From [Clostridium] aerotolerans DSM 5434 (GTDB lineage: Bacteria > Bacillota > Clostridia > Lachnospirales > Lachnospiraceae): a stretch of DNA of 64,000 bases. Below, piece by piece: positions 42,576 to 51,879 of the stretch. Positions within the stretch are counted from its first letter, which is position 1; every line of letters begins with the position of its first letter. Where the stretch lies: positions 1 through 64,000 of the forward strand of contig NZ_JHWJ01000013.1 in assembly GCF_000687555.1 (NCBI RefSeq). The letters run 5' to 3'. The notes under the pieces were generated by a model. That model had not been told where the DNA came from. It did not search any database and saw only the letters and a list, made by a program, of their open reading frames with translations. The position numbers and the translations under genes were made by a program.

Positions 42576-45275
42576 GTGGAAAATTGGTATGAAGCCAGTG
42601 TGTCCAAAACACTAGAACATTTTAATGCAAACGAAAACACAGGTCTGTCAGAAAATGAGGCAGTTAACCGCCAGAAAACATACGGAAAGAATGAATTTGA
42701 TAAGCAGGAAAAAACAAGCCTGATCAAGGATATTCTTCATCATTTAAAGGATATTTCTACGATTATCCTGTTGCTAGCCGCGTTGCTGTCCTTAGGCATG
42801 GCGCTTAAGGATGGCCATGGCTTTATTGAGCCGGTGGTAATCGTATCCATTGTTATACTGAACCTGGTTCTTGCTATCACCCAGGAACGAAGTGCCGAAA
42901 AGGCGTTGGAGGCATTGACCAGCTTAAACTCGCCGGATTGTATCGTATTAAGGGATGGCGTACAAAAAGAAATGGATACCACGGAGCTGGTTCCGGGAGA
43001 TACTATTCTCCTCCAGCTTGGAAGCATTGTTCCAGCCGATGCAAGACTTATTACTTCAACGAATTTACAGGTAGATGAATCAGCGCTGACCGGTGAAAGT
43101 GAGCCTTCCGAAAAGAATGCAGACCTGCTTCTTCAGGGTACGGTACCCTTGGGAGACCAGCTTAACATGGTATTTTCCGGCTGTCACGTGACCTCCGGTC
43201 ATGGTGTGGCTGTGGTCACTGGAACTGGAATGCATAGTGAGATGGGTAAAATCGCGGGATACTTAAATAACTCCCAGAAGATTAAAACACCGCTCCAGAG
43301 ACGTCTTGAAAAAGTAGCAAAGTCCATCAGTATGATCGCCATAATTGCGGCGGTACTGCTTCTCGTCATTGGTCTGTTACAGGGAGAATCCTTCTGGTCC
43401 ATGGTTACCCTTGCGGCAACGTTAGCAGTAGCGGCGGTACCAGAGACATTAAATCTGATCGTAACATTATCTCTTTCTCAGGGTGTTAAAAACATGGTGA
43501 ATAAAAATGCCCTGATTCGTAAGCTTTCCGCAGTAGAAACTCTTGGAAACACATCCGTAATCTGTTCCGATAAGACCGGAACCTTAACTCAGAATCTTAT
43601 GACCATTGAAAAACTCTGGATACCAGGGGAGGAACCCTTTGGAGCGGAGGAAGAGTTTGGTCAGAAGGAAAAAGAGCTCCTTACAAGATTCGCCCTGGCA
43701 AGCAATGCAACGGTTCAGATGGAAAACGACGGGACCATGACCATCATGGGCAATCCAACGGAAAAAGCCATTATGAGACTGCTTCACGAAAAAGGCTTGT
43801 CAAAGCAAAGTATTTCAGAACAGTTCCGCCTGGTGGGTGAGATTCCATTCTCATCAGAACGTAAGATGATGACCATTGTTTTAGAGGATACTTCCGGTGG
43901 TTATATCATTTTGACCAAGGGTGCTTTGGACCGTCTGCCTCTTAATAAATTCGATGAGAGAATGGAAGAAGCAGTTTCTCATGTTCATGAGCTGTTTGCG
44001 AAGGAAGCATTACGAGTACTTGCTCTTGGAATCAGACACGTGGATGAGATGCCGGATATGGACAGACCAGAGGAAATTGAACGGGAGCTTACCCTTTGCG
44101 GACTCATTGGTTTAATTGACCCGGCAAGGCCGGAAGCGGCTCAGGCTGTGGAACGGGCTAAGATGGCAGGAATCAGAACCATTATGATTACTGGAGACCA
44201 TGCAGTGACTGCCAGTGCCATTGCTAAGAACATCGGAATTCTTGGAGAAAATGAAAAAGTATTAACCGGACAGCAGTTAAAGGATATGTCCGACGAAGAG
44301 CTTTGCCGTGACATCCATCATTACTCCGTTTATGCCAGAGTATCTCCTGAGGATAAGATCCGTATCGTAGAGGCATGGCAGGAAAATGGAGAAGTGGTTT
44401 CCATGACCGGAGACGGAGTCAACGATACCCCGGCATTAAAGGCCGCTGACGTTGGAGTTTCCATGGGACGTACTGGAACAGAAGTGGCAAAGAGCGCTTC
44501 TGACATGGTATTAACCGATGATAATTTTGCAACCATTATTGATGCGGTATCCGAAGGACGAAATGTATATTCTAATATCCGAAAGACGATTTACTTCCTT
44601 CTGGTCTGCAATATTTCTGAGATTGTTATTATGCTGGTAGCCCAGCTAAGGGGCTGGGGAATCCCGGTCACCCCTATTATGCTTCTTTTGGTCAACGTAC
44701 TGGGAGATGGTATCCCTGGACTTTACTTAGCCAGGGAACGTTCAGACCCACGTCTTATGGATCGTGAACCTATACGCAGAGATGAAGGCTTCTTAAGCGG
44801 TGGTCTTTTAACGGTTATCATACAGCAGACCATAGCCTGTTCCGCAGTCGTACTGATCGGATATTATATCGGAACCTTCTGGGTGCTTCCGGGAAACCTT
44901 GGACCATCTCAGGCAGTAGGTCAGACGGTTGCGTTCTTAATCTTAGGCTGGACCTCAATTCTTCATTTATTTACGGTCCGCAGCAGAAAATCTATCTTTA
45001 AGAGAACTCTTAGGGATAATCCACCGGTGGTCTACAGCACCATGGCAATGATTGCCGTATTCAGCTTCCTTGCGGCGGTACCTTCCGTTGGAAAGATCTT
45101 TGATTTAACAGCGATTGGCGGATATCACTGGCTGATTGCAGCAGGACTTTCCCTGATTCCTACCATCGTCGCTGAGATTGGAAAATTCATTGACAACCAG
45201 ACTAACATCCGTGAGATTCGTGAATACAGACATCGTGTGATCCGTCATAAGATCAAAAGGGATGATAGTTTCTAA
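42576..45275 (+). CDS. P-type cation-transporting ATPase (type II, calcium-like)
   Basis: 899 residues with the actuator motif 'LTGES' (171-175), phosphorylation site Asp332 in 'CSDKTGTLTQN', nucleotide-binding domain, and hinge 'TGDGVNDTPALKAADVG'. About ten membrane segments are expected. Ion ligands of Ca2+ pumps are partly kept: Glu290 in M4, Asn/Glu in M5 ('CNISEI') and Asn/Asp in M6 ('VNVLGDG'). The M4 motif reads PETLNL in place of PEGLPA. It starts at GTG 42576 with AAGGAGGA ahead. Export of Ca2+ or a related divalent ion is the best guess. Confidence 0.9.
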   Translation: MENWYEASVSKTLEHFNANENTGLSENEAVNRQKTYGKNEFDKQEKTSLIKDILHHLKDISTIILLLAALLSLGMALKDGHGFIEPVVIVSIVILNLVLAITQERSAEKALEALTSLNSPDCIVLRDGVQKEMDTTELVPGDTILLQLGSIVPADARLITSTNLQVDESALTGESEPSEKNADLLLQGTVPLGDQLNMVFSGCHVTSGHGVAVVTGTGMHSEMGKIAGYLNNSQKIKTPLQRRLEKVAKSISMIAIIAAVLLLVIGLLQGESFWSMVTLAATLAVAAVPETLNLIVTLSLSQGVKNMVNKNALIRKLSAVETLGNTSVICSDKTGTLTQNLMTIEKLWIPGEEPFGAEEEFGQKEKELLTRFALASNATVQMENDGTMTIMGNPTEKAIMRLLHEKGLSKQSISEQFRLVGEIPFSSERKMMTIVLEDTSGGYIILTKGALDRLPLNKFDERMEEAVSHVHELFAKEALRVLALGIRHVDEMPDMDRPEEIERELTLCGLIGLIDPARPEAAQAVERAKMAGIRTIMITGDHAVTASAIAKNIGILGENEKVLTGQQLKDMSDEELCRDIHHYSVYARVSPEDKIRIVEAWQENGEVVSMTGDGVNDTPALKAADVGVSMGRTGTEVAKSASDMVLTDDNFATIIDAVSEGRNVYSNIRKTIYFLLVCNISEIVIMLVAQLRGWGIPVTPIMLLLVNVLGDGIPGLYLARERSDPRLMDREPIRRDEGFLSGGLLTVIIQQTIACSAVVLIGYYIGTFWVLPGNLGPSQAVGQTVAFLILGWTSILHLFTVRSRKSIFKRTLRDNPPVVYSTMAMIAVFSFLAAVPSVGKIFDLTAIGGYHWLIAAGLSLIPTIVAEIGKFIDNQTNIREIREYRHRVIRHKIKRDDSF

Positions 45276-45302
45276 ATAAAAAGTATCAAGATTCCAGTAA
45301 CG

Positions 45303-45337
45303 GGGTCCGGCTCATTTTAAGAGCCGGGCCCTTGTTT
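45303..45337 (+). terminator. Terminator of the ATPase operon
   Basis: Eleven-pair GC-rich stem GGGTCCGGCTC / GAGCCGGGCCC with a seven-base loop and TTGTTTC-type T-rich tail. Confidence 0.85.
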
Positions 45338-45412
45338 CATTTTATTATGATACATAAGGAATCATGGAAAGGAATAAGATAAAACAAGGAAAAATAGTAG
45401 ATGGAATGACAG

Positions 45413-46036
45413 ATGTTAAATTATCTTTGGGCGTTTATGATCCTTGTCGGGGTCTTATGGGGAGCATTTCAGGGGAATTTAAGTGCGGTAACAGACGGTG
45501 CTTTAAATTCCGCAAAAGAAGCAGTCATGTTAAGCATAACCATGCTGGGAATCATGTCCTTTTGGACTGGAATTATGGAAATCGGGCAAAAGTCCGGCCT
45601 TATTGAGAAAATGTCAAAAAAAATGGGACCGATCCTCCGATTCCTGTTTCCAAGAATCCCGGAGGACCACAAATCTCTTACTTACATAGCTACCAATATC
45701 ATTGCCAATATCTTAGGACTTGGCTGGGCGGCCACTCCGGCGGGATTAAAGGCAATGGAAGCTTTAAAGGAGTTAGAGGATGACAGAAGAAAAGAGGAGA
45801 GCCAGGGAAAAAGAAAAGGGAAGAGAAAGCCTGTGGCAGAGGGAACGGCGAACAATGAGATGTGCAACTTTCTGATTCTTAACATTTCCTCCCTCCAGCT
45901 GATTCCCGTTACCATGATTGCTTACCGGAGCCAGTATGGAAGTATTAATCCCACAGCCATCGTAGGACCTGCGCTGGCGGCCACCTTATTCTCTACTTTG
46001 GTTGGAATTGCGGCATGTAAGATTTTAGACCGATGA
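45413..46036 (+). CDS. spmA: Spore maturation protein A
   Basis: 207 residues, nucleoside-recognition (Gate) domain membrane protein. Membrane segments lie near 5-22, 40-60 and in the C-terminal third; 'GLGWAATPAGLKAMEALKEL' is the family signature. A hydrophilic Lys/Glu-rich insert lies near 125-155. In Bacillus SpmA with SpmB is needed for dehydration of the spore core. Here no spmB follows; the next gene is a sugar-binding lipoprotein. The ribosome site is modest (AGATGGAA). Confidence 0.9.
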   Translation: MLNYLWAFMILVGVLWGAFQGNLSAVTDGALNSAKEAVMLSITMLGIMSFWTGIMEIGQKSGLIEKMSKKMGPILRFLFPRIPEDHKSLTYIATNIIANILGLGWAATPAGLKAMEALKELEDDRRKEESQGKRKGKRKPVAEGTANNEMCNFLILNISSLQLIPVTMIAYRSQYGSINPTAIVGPALAATLFSTLVGIAACKILDR

Positions 46037-46174
46037 TAAGGTTAAATGGTTTCCACCCTCCTTTGCGGCGAATTGGCAGGGGCAGTTCAAAAGTACAATC
46101 ACGGCAAAATAAACAGGTATTTAAGTTTAAATAACGTTAGATCATAAAAGTGTGAGCCAAAAGGAGAGGAAGCT

Positions 46175-47497
46175 ATGAAAATGAAGGTTAAAAAAGTAAT
46201 TAGCCTTACACTGGCAGCAGGTCTGGCAGTGGGATTGATTGCAGGCTGCAGCACGGGGAAGGAAAGTGGAAGCGCGAATGAAAAGAAGAATGTGACCCTG
46301 ACCTTTGGAAGCCACCAAAGTGGACTTCCCACCTCTGGAATTGTACAGGAGCTTGCAAAAGACTTTGAAACCGAATCAGGAATTAAGATTGATTTTCAGA
46401 TTTCTCCTGACGCTCAGTGGAGGGATTTAATCAAAGTGAAAATAGATTCCGGTGAAGCACCTGATATCATATGTGTAGACACTCCCATTAGTCTTGCATC
46501 CAGCCTACATATGGATCAGTACTCCGTTGAACTGACAGATCAGCCATGGGTGAGCCGTATTGAAAAAACAACACTTGCTGCCGTTAGCGTAAAGGATAAG
46601 GTTTATGGAATTACATTTCCAGGGGCAAAGATGTATTTCTATCTGTATAACAAGGATATCTTTAAGACCCTGGGGCTCTCAGTTCCCACTACATATAAGG
46701 AATTTTTTAATGTCTGCCAAACGCTTAAGAATGCAGGTTATACCCCTATTTATGAGGCTACCACCAACGGCTGGCATCAGGTGCTGCCTCTCTTTGAAAC
46801 CGGTGGATTGTGGCTGAATCAGGACCCTGATATGTATGAAAAGTTAAATGAGAATAAAATAGATCTGGACGGAATCCCCTCACTTTTGACCATTATAAAG
46901 CAGCTGGATGAATGTGCAAAAGCCGGTTACTTTGGGGAGGATTACTTAAGCAATGCATGGGAGAATGCAAAGGAAGCCATGGCTACAGAGCGTTGTGTCA
47001 TGACCGTTGCAGAGCTGGGATTTCGCGGTCAGATTGAAAAGGAATATCCGGATTTCAAGGCAACGGAGAAATTAGGTGCGTTTGTTATGCCTTGGGGAGA
47101 TAATCAGGAAATTGGTGTGAACCCTGCAAGCAATGCCTACTTCATTAACAAAGACAGCAAATACAAAGAAGAAGCTAAACAATTCTTTGATTTTCTTGCA
47201 AGACCTGAAAACCTGCAGAAGCGGCTGAATGGGCAGCCAGAATTAAGTGCTCTATGCTGGCCGGAAATCACAAGCAAATACACAAAGGAGGATCAGGCAT
47301 TTCTGGATTCCTTAACAAAGGCAAATGTGGTGCAGACCTCTGTTAATTATATTGACAGCCAGTGGATGGATGTAGGAAAGGACCTGGAGGGAATGTATAC
47401 AGGCGCTTTGACCCCGGAGGAGGTTTTAAAGACCATTATGGAACGACGTACAGAGCAGGCGAAGCTGCAAAAGGATCCGGGCTGGGTGAGAAAATGA
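46175..47497 (+). CDS. Sugar-binding lipoprotein (family 1)
   Basis: 440 residues. A lipoprotein signal peptide ends in the lipobox 'LIAGC' near Cys25, followed by a Ser/Gly/Glu linker and a two-lobed family 1 sugar-binding domain. The size fits mono- or oligosaccharide binders of CUT1 importers. AAGGAGAGG precedes the ATG. The permease genes follow with overlapping stops and starts (ATGATGA), so the three genes form one operon. The ligand is unknown. Confidence 0.94.
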   Translation: MKMKVKKVISLTLAAGLAVGLIAGCSTGKESGSANEKKNVTLTFGSHQSGLPTSGIVQELAKDFETESGIKIDFQISPDAQWRDLIKVKIDSGEAPDIICVDTPISLASSLHMDQYSVELTDQPWVSRIEKTTLAAVSVKDKVYGITFPGAKMYFYLYNKDIFKTLGLSVPTTYKEFFNVCQTLKNAGYTPIYEATTNGWHQVLPLFETGGLWLNQDPDMYEKLNENKIDLDGIPSLLTIIKQLDECAKAGYFGEDYLSNAWENAKEAMATERCVMTVAELGFRGQIEKEYPDFKATEKLGAFVMPWGDNQEIGVNPASNAYFINKDSKYKEEAKQFFDFLARPENLQKRLNGQPELSALCWPEITSKYTKEDQAFLDSLTKANVVQTSVNYIDSQWMDVGKDLEGMYTGALTPEEVLKTIMERRTEQAKLQKDPGWVRK

Positions 47498-48375
47498 TGA
47501 ACCAGAACAAATTATATCCCTGGTATTTTGCCGGAGGAGCGGCCTTACTCTTTTTCTTGCTGTGCTTTGTACCGGGTATGTTAGGAATTGCTTTTTCTTT
47601 TACGGATTGGAATAATTTCAGCAGTGAAATACATTTTGTGGGCCTTTCCAATTATAAAGCAGTCTTTCTAGAAAATTCGGAATACTTAAAATATATAAGC
47701 AATACCCTTATATTTACGGTGGTTACAACTATTATGAAAACCGTGGTGGGTATGGCTCTGGCACTCTTATTGACCCAGAACTTTATCCGGTTTAAGAATT
47801 TTCACCGAATGGTCATCTTTTCTCCTCAGGTAATGTCTTATCTGGTTGCAGGTCTCGTATTTAGAAGCATGCTGCATCCCACCACAGGCTTTTTAAATAA
47901 CTTTTTAAGGAGCCTATCCCTTGACTGGCTGGCGAAAAACTGGCTGACGGATTTACATATGGTATTTCCTACCGTAATGGCCGTTGATACCTGGAGGGGC
48001 ATGGGATACATTATGGTGGTGGTAATTGCAGGACTTTTATCGGTTTCCCCAGAATATTATGAGGCAGCCAGTATAGATGGTGCCAGCTTTTTTCAGAAAT
48101 TCAAATCCATTACCCTGCCACTGTTAAAGCCTGTTCTTATTAATGTCACAGTCCTTAATGTGACTTATGGACTTAGAGTATTTGATATGATTTATTCCCT
48201 TACCAACGGCGGCCCGGGTAATGCCACCGGCGTTATTAATACGGCTGTTTACAAGGAGTTTTCTAAAGGCAACCTTGCCATGGGAACTACCTTATCCAGC
48301 ATCCTGTTTCTGGTGGTTCTTAGCCTGCTATATTTTATTATTAAGTCCATGGAACATAAGGAGGTGGAGGGGTAA
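47494..48375 (+). CDS. ABC sugar importer permease (MalF/UgpA-like)
   Basis: 293 residues with six membrane segments; the EAA loop is 'EYYEAASIDGASFFQKFKSI'. The true start is ATG 47494 (or 47497), overlapping the preceding stop by four bases. The N-terminal 'LLCFVPGMLGIAFSFTDWN' is typical of MalF-like permeases. It pairs with the next gene product. Confidence 0.95.
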   Translation: MMNQNKLYPWYFAGGAALLFFLLCFVPGMLGIAFSFTDWNNFSSEIHFVGLSNYKAVFLENSEYLKYISNTLIFTVVTTIMKTVVGMALALLLTQNFIRFKNFHRMVIFSPQVMSYLVAGLVFRSMLHPTTGFLNNFLRSLSLDWLAKNWLTDLHMVFPTVMAVDTWRGMGYIMVVVIAGLLSVSPEYYEAASIDGASFFQKFKSITLPLLKPVLINVTVLNVTYGLRVFDMIYSLTNGGPGNATGVINTAVYKEFSKGNLAMGTTLSSILFLVVLSLLYFIIKSMEHKEVEG

Positions 48376-49202
48376 TGGGAAAAGCCGGAAAAGTCATAAG
48401 CTGCATTCTTTGCAATGCAGTGGCAGTGCTGACCAGTCTGATTGTCATCATACCTTTGGTTGTTTTGTTCTTAAATTCCTTTAAGACAGCCGGTGAGGCA
48501 AACAAGATGACCTTATCCCTTCCAAAAGAATGGATGTTTGAGAACTATGGTAGAGTTATCGAACAGGGAAAACTGCTTTCTTCCTTCTTAAATGGACTTT
48601 TGTATGCAGTATTCAGCGTTGTGATTGTAGTGATCCTGGTGTCAGCGGCTGCCTTTGTGATCTCAAGAAATCCAAAAGGCATCAACCGGTTTCTCTATTA
48701 TTTTATCATCTCAGGAATTGCCCTGCCTATCAATAACGTAGCACTTATGAAGGTCCTTCAGGTGCTTCATCTGGTCAATACACAGCTGGGAATCATACTG
48801 CTTTATGCAGCCATTAACATCCCCTTAAGCCTGTTTCTGACCTATGGATTTATAGGAACCATACCCAGAGAGCTTGATGAAGCGGCAGTGATAGATGGCT
48901 GTAAGCCCGGTCAGTTGTTTATTAAGGTAATAGCACCCTTAATGAAGCCTATTGTATCGACCTTATTTGTTCTTGACTTTATGGCTGTTTGGAATGATTT
49001 TACCATGCCTCTGTATTACCTTAATAATTCCAGAAAATGGCCCATGACCCTGGCGGTCTATAATTTCTTTGGTGCCTTTGAGTATTCCTGGAATCTGGTG
49101 GCAGCTGATATTATACTTACCCTGGCTCCGGTGCTGCTGGTATTTATCATTGGTCAGAGGTATATTGTAGGCGGCGTTTCCGCGGGTTCCGTAAAGGGAT
49201 AA
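48375..49202 (+). CDS. ABC sugar importer permease (MalG/UgpE-like)
   Basis: 275 residues with six membrane segments and EAA loop 'ELDEAAVIDGCKPGQLFIKV'. The start overlaps the stop of the first permease by one base (TAATG). No ATPase subunit is encoded here; a shared MsmX-type ATPase is likely. The PL9 pectate lyase gene converges on it from the other strand. Confidence 0.95.
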   Translation: MGKAGKVISCILCNAVAVLTSLIVIIPLVVLFLNSFKTAGEANKMTLSLPKEWMFENYGRVIEQGKLLSSFLNGLLYAVFSVVIVVILVSAAAFVISRNPKGINRFLYYFIISGIALPINNVALMKVLQVLHLVNTQLGIILLYAAINIPLSLFLTYGFIGTIPRELDEAAVIDGCKPGQLFIKVIAPLMKPIVSTLFVLDFMAVWNDFTMPLYYLNNSRKWPMTLAVYNFFGAFEYSWNLVAADIILTLAPVLLVFIIGQRYIVGGVSAGSVKG

Positions 49203-49300
49203 AATTTCACCAGAGTGTATGAGAAATTATGTGAAAGGAAATGGTGGTTGGTCATAAGATTGAAAAAAAAGACGATAAGAAGATGAGAAAAAGGCTTAAA

Positions 49301-49345
49301 AAAAGGGATGCCGCACTAAAAAATTGTGGGGCATCCCTTTTGTAA
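49301..49345. terminator. Bidirectional terminator between the importer and pectate lyase genes
   Basis: Twelve-base perfect stem AAAAGGGATGCC / GGCATCCCTTTT. A-rich sequence on the left and T residues on the right let it stop both convergent transcripts. Confidence 0.85.
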
Positions 49346-49357
49346 ATGCTCAATTAC

Positions 49358-50380
49358 TTATTTAGTATTAAAGGAACAGTTCACTACATTTGCCCCTACG
49401 ATAACGTCTTTGTTCTTTCCGCCGCTTGAGATACATCCGCTAAAGTTGTGCTTACCGGAGTTTGGAGCCTTGGGGAAGTTAAAGTTTACGTTATTGTTGT
49501 TTCCGGTACAGTTTTTAAGGGTAACTGCTCCGGTATTGTTGTTCTGGTCAAAGCCTCTTGCTTTGTTGCCGGTTGCAACGCAGCCTTCCAGATAATGGTT
49601 GTCAGCTGTGTAATTACCGCCAACCTTAAAGCCCTGTCCATTGCCATTGTATTTTCCGTTATAGGAAGCTTCACTATTGTATACTTTTACAGCATTTCCT
49701 GCAGAGTAGAAGTCAAATCCGTCATCGGAATTATTTAAAGCGATACAGTTCTTAAATACGTTTCCAGGTCCAATGCTTAATTTGGCTGCAAAACCGTCTG
49801 CGTTCTCGCCGTTTGTTTTCTTGTCATAGTTATAGGTGGAGGTAACCTTAGTGATCGTATTATTAGATGCGCCATTGCTCATCTGAAGACCGGTATCTCC
49901 GCATTTGGTAATAAAGCAGTCTTTTACCTGGTTATTGTTGCCGCTGATGTGGATGCCGTTATCTCCGGCATTCTGAATGGTCAGGCCCTCAATATACCAG
50001 TAATCTCCTGTGATCTGGAAGCCACGGGAGCTGTCTGCATATGGCTGGCTGGAGAAATCTACCACTGGCTTCTGCCCATTATAGTTTACGATCTTAATGG
50101 GGGCGCTGGAGCTTCCCTTGGCACTCAGCTTAAAGGTAGTGGAAGAGGAATGGGTTCCTCCCATTAAGTAAATGGTGGTGCCTGCGGATGCTTTTGAAAT
50201 GGCCTTGTCAATGGTCTTATAGGGCTTGTCCGCGGATTGACCGCTGTTGGAATCGTTGCCGCTTGTGGATACATAATACGAAGCTGTTGCTGCATTTGTT
50301 GTAAGCGGGCCGAAGTAAGCCAGACTTGCCACCATAAAACAGGTTGTGATGATACTGGTAATGCTTTTTCTTGTTCTCAT
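49358..50380 (-). CDS. Secreted pectate lyase, PL9-type
   Basis: 340 residues. The signal peptide (cut near Ala30) is followed by a right-handed parallel beta-helix. The Ca2+ ligands known from Erwinia Pel9A (Asp209, 233, 234, 237) align in spacing with Asp195, Asp219, Asp220 and Asp223 here ('NADGF' and 'NSDDGFDFY'). The catalytic Lys probably is Lys252 in 'GQGFKVGG'. It cleaves polygalacturonate by beta-elimination outside the cell. Products may be taken up by the convergent CUT1 importer or by the LplB/YtcP one; both links are inference. The C-terminus has further helix coils and no anchor. Confidence 0.9.
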   Translation of the reverse strand: MRTRKSITSIITTCFMVASLAYFGPLTTNAATASYYVSTSGNDSNSGQSADKPYKTIDKAISKASAGTTIYLMGGTHSSSTTFKLSAKGSSSAPIKIVNYNGQKPVVDFSSQPYADSSRGFQITGDYWYIEGLTIQNAGDNGIHISGNNNQVKDCFITKCGDTGLQMSNGASNNTITKVTSTYNYDKKTNGENADGFAAKLSIGPGNVFKNCIALNNSDDGFDFYSAGNAVKVYNSEASYNGKYNGNGQGFKVGGNYTADNHYLEGCVATGNKARGFDQNNNTGAVTLKNCTGNNNNVNFNFPKAPNSGKHNFSGCISSGGKNKDVIVGANVVNCSFNTK

Positions 50381-50574
50381 ATAATACCCCTTTCTTTATA
50401 TCTAGATTCCAGACCAGTTATTTGGTCCGAATGATCCAGCTAAGAAAATCACAAAGATGTAAATGTTTGTGCATAATACATAAATTCATATTAAAATATC
50501 AAACGACAGTTGTCAATAATTAAATGTAATATCTTGCCAATTATGCAAAAATGGAATACACTTGTTAAAAAAAC

Positions 50575-50636
50575 GTAAAAAAATAAAAAGAGCGGGGAAA
50601 GATATCTGTTTTTAACAAATACCGTTCCGCGCTCTG
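50575..50636 (-). terminator. Terminator of the TSCPD gene (minus strand)
   Basis: Read on the minus strand, AGAGCG (50630-50635) pairs with CGCTCT (50589-50594), followed by TTTTTATTTTTT. The loop is long, so the stop may be moderate. Confidence 0.6.
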
Positions 50637-50651
50637 AATGGAGCTGTTTCT

Positions 50652-50903
50652 TTAGGAAGAAACCTGATCCTTGTATTCTTTTAATGCCTGGGAAAGCTGA
50701 TCCGGACAGGACGTAGGACGAAATCCGCACTGAATTCCTTCCAGACGCTTAATCGCCTCATCCACATCCATTCCTTCCACAAGCCTGGATACGCCCTGAG
50801 TATTTCCTGAGCAGCCGCCGACGAACTGAACCTTAACTACCTTGTTATCTTCCACTTCAAAACTGATTTCCTTGGAACAAACGCCTCGTGTTTTATAATT
50901 CAT
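50652..50903 (-). CDS. TSCPD-domain protein (TIGR03905-like)
   Basis: 83 residues with the TSCPD domain ('CGFRPTSCPDQLS') and two further Cys in 'GVCSK' and 'GGCSGN'. The domain also forms the tail of B12-type ribonucleotide reductases; as a separate protein its role is unknown, and the Cys pattern hints at metal or thiol chemistry. ATG 50903 has GGAGG ahead, which excludes the longer frame from 50945. A perfect consensus promoter precedes it. Confidence 0.85.
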   Translation of the reverse strand: MNYKTRGVCSKEISFEVEDNKVVKVQFVGGCSGNTQGVSRLVEGMDVDEAIKRLEGIQCGFRPTSCPDQLSQALKEYKDQVSS

Positions 50904-50950
50904 GATTGGTACCTCCAACTCCTTATGCCTGTCACGTGTAAACAAACTAA

Positions 50951-50979
50951 ATTATAGTCAAACCGAGAGGTGGTGTCAA
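50951..50979 (-). promoter_or_regulatory. Consensus sigma-A promoter of the TSCPD gene
   Basis: On the minus strand there is TTGACA at 50974-50979, a 17-base spacer and TATAAT at 50951-50956, a full consensus match. Expression should be strong and constitutive. Confidence 0.9.
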
Positions 50980-50985
50980 TAGCGC

Positions 50986-51014
50986 TTTTCAAACAGGAAT
51001 AAAGACGTTATAAT
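50986..51014 (+). promoter_or_regulatory. Sigma-A promoter of mtnN
   Basis: TTTTCA at 50986-50991, a 17-base spacer and TATAAT at 51009-51014. It lies back to back with the TSCPD promoter. Confidence 0.7.
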
Positions 51015-51052
51015 ATATATAATAGAAGAAATACAAATAAAGGAGGAAATAT

Positions 51053-51751
51053 ATGTTAGGAATCATCGGAGCCATGGATGTGGAAGTGGCAGAAGTAAAA
51101 AAATCTATGGAGAACGTAACCGTAAAGACCATCGCAAATATGGATTTTTATAAAGGAATTTTAAAAGGAAAAGAAGCTGTTGTGGTACGCTGTGGGATCG
51201 GAAAGGTGAATGCAGCCATCTGTACCCAGATTCTTGCAGATCATTACCAGGTAAGCGCAGTGATCAATACAGGAATTGCAGGTTCTCTGAAAAATGAAAT
51301 CAACATTGCGGATGTAGTCCTGTCTACGGATGTGGTACATCATGACATGGATGCAACCGGCTTTGGCTATCCTGCCGGACAGATCCCACAGATGAAAGAA
51401 TTCTCTTTTGCGGCCGACGAGGGGCTTCGAAAACTGGCTTATGATTGTTGTAAGGAAGTTAATCCTGAGATTGGAGTTTTCATTGGAAGAGTGGTTTCAG
51501 GGGATCAGTTTATTTCCGACAGGGTTAAAAAAGAGTGGATTTCAAAAACTTTTGGGGGTGCATGTACGGAAATGGAGGGGGCTGCCATAGCCCAGGCCGC
51601 ATACTTAAACCATATCCCATTTTTAATCATCAGAGCGATCTCAGATAAGGCGGATGACAGCGCAGATATGGACTATAGCGAGTTCGAACCGCTGGCTGTG
51701 AAGCACTCCGTAAACCTTATTTTAGCCGTTGCCGAAAGGTATTCATATTAA
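51053..51751 (+). CDS. mtnN: 5'-methylthioadenosine/S-adenosylhomocysteine nucleosidase
   Basis: 232 residues of the nucleoside phosphorylase fold. 'GIIGAMDVEV' at the N-terminus carries the catalytic Glu12. 'TEMEGAAIAQAAYLNHIPF' and 'RAISDKADDSA' supply the ribose-binding Glu and the catalytic Asp. It splits MTA and SAH to adenine and thio-sugars in methionine salvage. AAAGGAGG precedes the ATG. Confidence 0.96.
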   Translation: MLGIIGAMDVEVAEVKKSMENVTVKTIANMDFYKGILKGKEAVVVRCGIGKVNAAICTQILADHYQVSAVINTGIAGSLKNEINIADVVLSTDVVHHDMDATGFGYPAGQIPQMKEFSFAADEGLRKLAYDCCKEVNPEIGVFIGRVVSGDQFISDRVKKEWISKTFGGACTEMEGAAIAQAAYLNHIPFLIIRAISDKADDSADMDYSEFEPLAVKHSVNLILAVAERYSY

Positions 51752-51879
51752 GTTCAGAATCGAATCCTGGCAGGATTTGACGAACGATTCTAGGCTCTCT
51801 CATCTTCCCAAAGCCTTTCCGGGTGTTTATAATAAACCTATCACCCGGGGAGACCGGGCAAGAAAGGGGAGCTATTATT

